A stretch of 64,000 bases of DNA from G963665005 sp963665005 (GTDB lineage Bacteria; Bacillota; Clostridia; Christensenellales; SZUA-584), in assembly GCA_963665005.2 (NCBI GenBank), contig CAXXTQ010000001.1:2976001-3040000 (forward strand), in the 5' to 3' direction. A program made the translations under genes and the position numbers. A model generated the notes under the pieces. The model worked only from the letters and a program-made list of their open reading frames with translations. It was not told the origin of the DNA and searched no databases. Positions 58,644 to 64,000 of this stretch are shown here, piece by piece (position 1 is the stretch's first letter; every line of letters begins with the position of its first letter).

Positions 58644-58854
58644 ATTATTCTTGCGCATAATGTATTTACGCAAAACATAAAGGAGCATAAAAGCGGTTGC
58701 TAATAAAGATTGTAGCCAATGTGAAGAATTATATACATAATTATTATAATTTGTTTAAATATTGATTTAATTGCCTTTGCTCTGCCTTTTTGATATATAC
58801 TTATCTTTTCTTATTTGATATAATACATTTATTAATTTTTTGAGGTTATATAAT

Positions 58855-59985
58855 ATGATCGAAATCAAAGAGATATCCCAAAAAAAAGATTTTAAGAAGT
58901 TTGTAAACTTTCCTAGCAAGCTTTATAAAGGCGTGAAAAATTTTGTTCCGGAGCTTAAAGCGGACGAGCTTTCCATGCTTAGCCCGGAAACAAATTTTGC
59001 TTTCGAATATTGCGATGCGAAATTTTTCTTAGCTTATCGAGATGGTAAAATTGTGGGGCGCATTGGCGCTATTGTCAATAAGAAGGCAAACGAGCTTTGG
59101 AACCAAACTCAAATACGCATTACAAGAGTTGAATTCATTGACGACCTCGAAGTTTCGGGTGCTCTTTTTGGTGCCGTAGAAGCCTGGGCAAAAGAGTTGG
59201 GGCTTAAAGAAGCGCACGGCCCGCTCGGGTTTACAGACTTAGACAAAGAAGGCCTTTTAATAGAGGGCTTTGACCGTATGGGTTCAACGGTCACTATATA
59301 TAATTTTCCTTATTATCCTAAACACTTTGAAGCACACGGATATAAAAAGGATATCGACTGGGTGGAGTATAGAATAAGCGTACCCGAAAAAGGCGACAAA
59401 AGAGTGGCTCGTGTAAGCGAGATCGCTAAAAAAGTAATGAAACGTTCAAACGTCAGATTTTACAATATCAAAAAAATAAAAGAAGCAAAGCCGATAATAA
59501 TACAGTTTTTTGAGCTTTTAAGCGAATGCTATAAAGACCTTTACGGCATGGTGCCTTATACGCAAAAGCTCGCGCAGGATTATTTTCGCCGCTTTACACC
59601 TTTGCTGAATCCCGCATTTGCGAAATTTATAGTTGACGAGAACGATAAACTTGTTGGATTTGGGCTTGCCGCTCCGTCGCTTGCAAAAGCTTTCCAAAAA
59701 TCGCGCGGCAGAATGTTTCCGCTTGGATGGCTTTATCTTTTATGGGCGCTTAATCATCCAAAAGAGCTCGAATTATATCTTGTCGCCGTCCATCCCGAAT
59801 ACCAAAAATCGGGGCTCGCTGCGCTTCTCATGAATGAGATAACGGCCTCCGCTATGGAAAAGGGAGTCAAATTCGCAGAGTCTTCTCCAGAACTTGAGAC
59901 GAATAAAAAAGTCCAGGATTTTTGGAAAAACTATGACACAGAACAGCATAAACGCAGAAGGTGTTATAAAAAAGAGCTTAATTAA
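58855..59985 (+). CDS. GNAT-fold N-acetyltransferase-like protein
   Basis: 376 aa. Starts MIEIKEISQKKDFKKFVNFPSKLYKGVKNFVPEL, a pattern of a large clostridial GNAT group. A C-terminal acetyl-CoA-type segment is seen in LVAVHPEYQKSGLAALLMNEI followed by KFAESSPELETNKKVQDFW. The duplicated GNAT layout (N-terminal half with VGRIGAIVNKKANE) suggests a tandem fold. Substrate unknown. Start at 58855, weak GAGGT site; a TATAAT lies 30-35 nt before. Confidence 0.78.
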   Translation: MIEIKEISQKKDFKKFVNFPSKLYKGVKNFVPELKADELSMLSPETNFAFEYCDAKFFLAYRDGKIVGRIGAIVNKKANELWNQTQIRITRVEFIDDLEVSGALFGAVEAWAKELGLKEAHGPLGFTDLDKEGLLIEGFDRMGSTVTIYNFPYYPKHFEAHGYKKDIDWVEYRISVPEKGDKRVARVSEIAKKVMKRSNVRFYNIKKIKEAKPIIIQFFELLSECYKDLYGMVPYTQKLAQDYFRRFTPLLNPAFAKFIVDENDKLVGFGLAAPSLAKAFQKSRGRMFPLGWLYLLWALNHPKELELYLVAVHPEYQKSGLAALLMNEITASAMEKGVKFAESSPELETNKKVQDFWKNYDTEQHKRRRCYKKELN

Positions 59986-59999
59986 AAACTGATATGTAC

Positions 60000-60026
60000 A
60001 AAAAAACCTCTCTTAGAGGTTTTTTG
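60000..60026. terminator. bidirectional terminator between the GNAT gene and the DapB-like gene
   Basis: AAAAAACCTC (60001-60010) with GAGGTTTTTT (60016-60025), perfect 10-bp stem and 5-nt loop. Works in both directions for the convergent pair. Confidence 0.9.
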
Positions 60027-60050
60027 TTACTTGATTATTTAATTTAAAAA

Positions 60051-60830
60051 TTATTCGACAACTTCAAATACTTTTTGATTTCTCGCAAAGCTCAGTTTAA
60101 CAGCTTCTTCCATAGTAAAGATACCCTTCTTTTTATCCATTAGCCATTTTGCGGCGTAAATAGCGCCCTGGCCAAAAGCGGCGCGGCTTAAAGACTCGTG
60201 CTTGATACGTATTATTTGGTTAGGCAGCCCGAACACAACTTCGTGCTTTCCTACTACGCTTCCTATGCGAATAGAATTTACATGCTTTTCCCTATCAAGC
60301 CCTAAATCTTCGGCGATACGAAGTGCCGTTCCCGAGGTATCCTTTTTATCCTTAAAATGTTCTTCGATTATCTCGATATCAGCATCGGGTACGATTCTTT
60401 GAAGCACTTTTGTTACTTCTATTAAAAAGTTAATGCCAAGCGTTATATTCGGAGAATAGAGTACTGCCGTCTGCCTTCCCAGTTCTTTTAACTGCTCTAA
60501 ATGCTCTTTATCGTATTTTGAGATAGCTGATACTATGCGTGTTCCGTATCTCGCGGCATTTCGATACGATTCGACAGCGCTATTGGCTGAAAAGTCTATA
60601 ATAACATCTACATAATTATCCTTAAAGAAAGTCTCTTTATCAAGCGAATCTATTGAATAAATTTTACCTTTATTATCTTCGAACCCGAATAATTTGCTCG
60701 CGTATTCACCCTCGCTTTTCTTAGATTTTCTTATTACCCATTTAAGTTCGCAAACTTCGTCATTCAGTATCTCTTGAGCTACAAAAGACCCTGTTTTTCC
60801 GAATCCGAACATTCCTACCGTAATTTTCAA
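60051..60830 (-). CDS. divergent dihydrodipicolinate reductase (DapB-like)
   Basis: 259 aa. Rossmann start VGMFGFGKTGSFVAQEIL, DVIIDFSANSAVESY, YSPNITLGINFLIEV, and a C-terminal reductase domain. In true DapB the catalytic segment reads E-x-H-H-x-x-K-x-D-A-P-S-G-T-A. Here it is IEEHFKDKKDTSGTA: the first His and the Lys are kept, the second His is Phe, and Ala-Pro is shortened to one Thr. The function may still be lysine/diaminopimelate synthesis, but no other dap genes are near. AGGAGG upstream of ATG. Confidence 0.8.
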   Translation of the reverse strand: MKITVGMFGFGKTGSFVAQEILNDEVCELKWVIRKSKKSEGEYASKLFGFEDNKGKIYSIDSLDKETFFKDNYVDVIIDFSANSAVESYRNAARYGTRIVSAISKYDKEHLEQLKELGRQTAVLYSPNITLGINFLIEVTKVLQRIVPDADIEIIEEHFKDKKDTSGTALRIAEDLGLDREKHVNSIRIGSVVGKHEVVFGLPNQIIRIKHESLSRAAFGQGAIYAAKWLMDKKKGIFTMEEAVKLSFARNQKVFEVVE

Positions 60831-61060
60831 TATATATATCCTCCTTTTTCTGTGTACCCATTCTTATATCGTTTCCATACAATTAATGAACGAGTATAAT
60901 ATGTAAGTTTTGGCTGCTCAAACATGGTTTCTTCGTATTTGCAAAATATACTATATACAATTATTTTGCATAAAACTACAAGACAATAACAGTATGGTTT
61001 ACTAAAATACGAGCCAAAACCATAAGAACTGTAAATAAAAACGTAACAAATCCAATGCGG

Positions 61061-61171
61061 TTATTCAAACCAGCTAAATAAACAAGAAGCCGCTAAAATA
61101 ATAAGTAAGCCTATAGCGGCTAACCGGAATAAACCGGCGTACCTTTTACCATCAAGCATTAGAAAACGCAT
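61061..61171 (-). CDS. possible 36-residue membrane peptide
   Basis: Open frame of 36 codons with AGAGGTG three bases before the ATG. Starts MRFLMLDGKRYAGLFRLA and continues with one hydrophobic helix (AIGLLIILAASCLF), ending SWFE. The gap 60831-61405 (575 nt) otherwise holds only AT-rich sequence and no other gene that I can see. Short length makes this tentative. Confidence 0.4.
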   Translation of the reverse strand: MRFLMLDGKRYAGLFRLAAIGLLIILAASCLFSWFE

Positions 61172-61405
61172 AAACACCTCTGGTAAAAAAATCGCCAAAC
61201 AGCGATAGACGTTTTAATATTTATTGCTAATATATAATAGCATATATACAATTTCAATGCAAGCAATCGCATAATAATACATAATCAGCTAAAATCTTTG
61301 GCAATATGCAAATTTTCTTTAAATAAACGCTCTTTTACTTTAATAATATTAATCTTAGGTGTATACTTGCAATACGATATAAAAATTTGTGGGGAAAAAC
61401 AGAGC

Positions 61406-64000
61406 ATGAAAACCAATATGCATAAAATGGGTTTGGATATAGGCTCGACAACTGTAAAATGCGCCGTTATCCATCAAAATAAATTAATCTACAGCTACTA
61501 TAAAAGGCATTACAGCGACATCGCATCCGCGATATCCCAAATGATAAATGATGTTTATGAAAAACTCGGCGATATAGATGTCAGCGCTTTTGTTACCGGC
61601 TCGGGAGGCCTTTCGGTGGGCAAGTGGCTCGGGCTTTCTTTTGTGCAGGAAGTTATAGCGGCAAGCCGCGCGGTAAAAGAGTTCATACCCGATACCGACG
61701 TTGCCATTGAGCTTGGCGGAGAAGACGCGAAAATCACGTATTTCGCAGGAAGCCCGGAACAGCGCATGAACGGAACCTGCGCCGGAGGCACGGGCGCTTT
61801 TATAGACCAGATGGCAACTCTGCTTCAGACGGATGCCTTGGGGCTCGATAAACTTGCCGCAAAATCAACCAACATTTACGATATAGCGGCGCGCTGCGGC
61901 GTTTTCGCAAAGAGCGATATACAGCCGCTTATAAATGAAGGCGCAGCAAGAGAAGATATTGCCGCATCAGTTTTTCAGGCGGTAGTTAACCAGACGATCG
62001 CGGGGCTTGCCTGCGGGCGCCCTATTCGGGGAAAAGTGGCTTTCCTGGGCGGCCCTTTGCATTTTCTGCCTTCACTCAAGGCACAGTTTGTAAAAACTTT
62101 GCACCTAAAACCAGAAGATATAATGCAGACTCCGCATGCAATGATGTTTGTTGCTTCTGGCGCGGCTATGATGCCCGAAGAAAAAAGCGTAACTCTTGGC
62201 TCTCTATTGGAAAAATCAAAAAAACGCGTTGCGTTTAAAGATAACATAATGCGGCTTCAGCCTTTGTTCCCGAACCGCGAAGAATACGAAGAGTTTAAAA
62301 ACAGGCACAGCATGGCATGCGTATCCAAAAAACCGTTCAAAGACTATAAGGGCGCATGTTATCTTGGAATAGACGCAGGCTCTACAACAACAAAAGCCGT
62401 TCTTATTTCGCAAAACGGCGATATTCTTCACGAGCATTACAGCTCTAACCAGGGAAGGCCTCTGCGTGTAATAAAAGAGATATTAAAGAAAATTTATGAG
62501 ATTATGCCGCCGGCCGCGTATATAGCTTACGCTGCATCAACAGGGTACGGAGAAAACCTTTCTAAGGCCGCTTTTTCGCTCGACTGCAGCGAGGTTGAGA
62601 CTGTTGCGCATTATACCGCAGCCAAGCATTTTAAACCGGAAGTCGATTTTATACTCGACATAGGCGGCCAGGATATGAAATGCATGCGCATTGAAGACGG
62701 CGCAATAAACGAAGTCATATTAAACGAAGCCTGCTCTTCGGGGTGCGGTTCTTTCTTAGAAATGTTCGCGACATCGCTTGAATGCGATATAGAAACTTTT
62801 GTGAACGAGGCTCTTTTTGCCAAAAACCCTATGGACCTTGGCAGCCGCTGTACAGTATTTATGAACTCTAAGGTAAGGCAGGCGCAAAAAGAAGGAGCGA
62901 CTCTCGGCGGAATATCGGCAGGGCTTTCTTACTCTGTAATAAAAAACGCGCTGTATAAAGTTATAAAGTTAAAAAAGATAGAAGATTTAGGCGAAAATGT
63001 CGTAGTGCAGGGCGGAACGTTTTTAAACGATGCTGTTTTGCGCGCGCTCGAGCTTTTGTCGGGCAAACAGGTTGTGCGCCCGAAAATCGCCGGGCTAATG
63101 GGCGCTTTCGGCGCCGCGCTTATAGCAAGAAAACGCTGCCCCGAAGGCGCAGTATCTTGCATAATCTCTAAAGAAGAACTGGGCGAGTTAAAAATTACGA
63201 AAAAACATACGAGGTGCGGCATCTGCGAAAATAACTGCCGCCTGACCATAAATAATTTCGGAAACGGACGCAGGTTCATATCGGGCAACCGATGTGAGCG
63301 CGGAAACGGTTCGGGCACGGCTAAAAACGATCTGCCTGATATGTATGATTATACATGCAAACGTATATTCGATTACGAGCCTCTTTCGTCCGGGCAAGCT
63401 AAAAGAGGCGATATAGGAATACCACGCGTTCTCGGAATATACGAAAACTATCCTTTCTGGCACACGTTTTTTACAAATCTTTCTTACCGTGTCGTTCTTT
63501 CTCCGCGGTCTTCGAGAAAAGTATACTCTGCCGGTATAGAGAGCATACCTTCCGAATCGCTGTGCTATCCCGCTAAGCTTGCGCACGGCGCTGTCCGCAT
63601 GCTGATAGACGGCGGAATAAAAACGATATTCCTGCCCTGCGTTCCGTACGAGAAAAAAGAGCAGAAAAGAGCGGGCGGCAATTTTAACTGCCCTATTGTC
63701 ACGTCTTATTCTGAAAACATTAAAAACAACATGCCCGAAATAAAAGAAAACGGTGTGGATCTTTTAATGCCTTTTTTGCCTATGGACAGCATAAGCAAGC
63801 TGACAAAAAGGCTTATACAAGAATTTGTGCAAATACCGCCGCATGAGATAAAGCGTGCGGCAAAGCTTGCGTGGAAAGAAAAAAGCGCTTTTCAGGACGA
63901 TATACGAAAACAAGGCGAAAAGATAGTGGCGCAGGTAAAGGCGGGAAAGCTGCAGGCAATGATACTCGGCGGCCGGCCTTACCATATCGACCCCGAGATA
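61406..64000 (+). CDS. acyl-CoA dehydratase activase, tandem BadF/HgdC type (partial, right edge)
   Basis: 865 codons are visible without a stop; the family is usually ~1400 aa. Two ASKHA-type ATPase domains in tandem: MGLDIGSTTVKCAV with ELGGEDAKI and CAGGTGAFIDQM, then YLGIDAGSTTTKAVL with DIGGQDMK and CSSGCGSFLE. After them come a CGICENNC cysteine segment and the start of the DUF2229 (CoA-enzyme/HgdB-like) domain. Activases of this type use ATP to inject an electron into 2-hydroxyacyl-CoA dehydratases. No separate dehydratase gene lies upstream. Start ATG at 61406 behind a GGGG site; a TATAAA box lies about 30 nt before. Confidence 0.92.
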   Translation, partial: MKTNMHKMGLDIGSTTVKCAVIHQNKLIYSYYKRHYSDIASAISQMINDVYEKLGDIDVSAFVTGSGGLSVGKWLGLSFVQEVIAASRAVKEFIPDTDVAIELGGEDAKITYFAGSPEQRMNGTCAGGTGAFIDQMATLLQTDALGLDKLAAKSTNIYDIAARCGVFAKSDIQPLINEGAAREDIAASVFQAVVNQTIAGLACGRPIRGKVAFLGGPLHFLPSLKAQFVKTLHLKPEDIMQTPHAMMFVASGAAMMPEEKSVTLGSLLEKSKKRVAFKDNIMRLQPLFPNREEYEEFKNRHSMACVSKKPFKDYKGACYLGIDAGSTTTKAVLISQNGDILHEHYSSNQGRPLRVIKEILKKIYEIMPPAAYIAYAASTGYGENLSKAAFSLDCSEVETVAHYTAAKHFKPEVDFILDIGGQDMKCMRIEDGAINEVILNEACSSGCGSFLEMFATSLECDIETFVNEALFAKNPMDLGSRCTVFMNSKVRQAQKEGATLGGISAGLSYSVIKNALYKVIKLKKIEDLGENVVVQGGTFLNDAVLRALELLSGKQVVRPKIAGLMGAFGAALIARKRCPEGAVSCIISKEELGELKITKKHTRCGICENNCRLTINNFGNGRRFISGNRCERGNGSGTAKNDLPDMYDYTCKRIFDYEPLSSGQAKRGDIGIPRVLGIYENYPFWHTFFTNLSYRVVLSPRSSRKVYSAGIESIPSESLCYPAKLAHGAVRMLIDGGIKTIFLPCVPYEKKEQKRAGGNFNCPIVTSYSENIKNNMPEIKENGVDLLMPFLPMDSISKLTKRLIQEFVQIPPHEIKRAAKLAWKEKSAFQDDIRKQGEKIVAQVKAGKLQAMILGGRPYHIDPEI

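Noticed and set aside
1..64000. tRNA, rRNA, CRISPR arrays, transposases, prophage genes
   Set aside because: Scanned both strands for T-loop-like motifs, regularly spaced repeats and recombinase motifs; none was found.

Overview
The window reads as chromosomal DNA of an anaerobic, endospore-forming Firmicute of the class Clostridia. The support is an alpha/beta-type small acid-soluble spore protein, sigma-H, the SCIFF peptide with its radical-SAM maturase, DivIVA/SepF, Mini-RNase III, ThyX, frequent TTG/GTG starts behind strong GGAGG ribosome sites, and TPP and THF riboswitches in front of ECF-type vitamin transporters. No phage, insertion sequence, CRISPR array, tRNA or rRNA was seen. TGA is used as a normal stop codon.

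Layout. 1-7960 (minus): an information/isoprenoid operon rpsB-tsf-pyrH-frr-(small PASTA-like)-uppS-cdsA-dxr-rseP-ispG, with ispG cut by the left edge. 8042-11442 (minus): a glycosyltransferase, UDP-galactopyranose mutase and flippase-like membrane protein. 11801: the spore protein. 12153-16186 (minus): cell-division genes (HlyD-like, ylmE, sepF, divIVA, DUF5665). 16302-18279 (minus): a partner-switching sigma-factor module. 18379-19505: a decayed oxidoreductase. 19520-21107: an alpha/beta hydrolase divergent from a GlpP-type antiterminator. 21119-24583 (minus): gamma-carbonic anhydrase, SCIFF maturase and peptide, TIGR04086 protein, two half-size TauE/SafE proteins. 24744-28422 (plus): mrnC-thyX-rlmB, sigH, an acidic lipoprotein. 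28489-31552: a YfbR-like nucleotidase, TPP riboswitch with thiT, pgi. 32211-36632 (minus): PBP2-minC-minD-minE. 36825-39465 (plus): amt-glnA behind an attenuator-like hairpin. 39466-39808: an intergenic block that appears to encode an unrecognised structured RNA on the minus strand. 39809-45012 (minus): M14 peptidase, an SPL-like radical SAM protein and a three-gene glycerol-3-phosphate oxidation operon with its own leader terminator. 45145-47381 (minus): yhbY, obgE, nth. 47537-50657: DUF421/DUF4363, a nitroreductase, rodA. 50885-53727 (plus): dnaX-ybaB-recR-yaaL. 54403-55180 (minus): folT under a THF riboswitch. 55269-58589 (plus): mreC-mreD-LCP. 58855-64000: an acetyltransferase, a divergent DapB-like protein and a large acyl-CoA dehydratase activase cut by the right edge.

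How the genes fit together. Cell-envelope growth and division dominate: isoprenoid and undecaprenyl carrier synthesis, phospholipid precursor synthesis, PBP2/RodA/MreCD elongation parts, Min and SepF/DivIVA placement, and an LCP wall-polymer ligase. A second theme is RNA-level control. Leader terminators or riboswitches precede thiT, folT, amt and the glycerol-3-phosphate operon, and a GlpP homologue encoded 24 kb away is a plausible regulator of the last.

Most genes are conventional. The strongest candidate for something undescribed is the roughly 200-nt RNA at about 39560-39757 (minus). It has a near-consensus promoter, a helix with a GNRA-type loop, G-U wobbles that favour the minus strand, and a U-tract terminator. 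Next in interest are the sigma-factor operon, where the protein in the RsbW position has lost its ATP-binding motifs while an intact kinase lies after the sigma gene, and the lipoprotein that also carries a transmembrane helix and a zinc ribbon.
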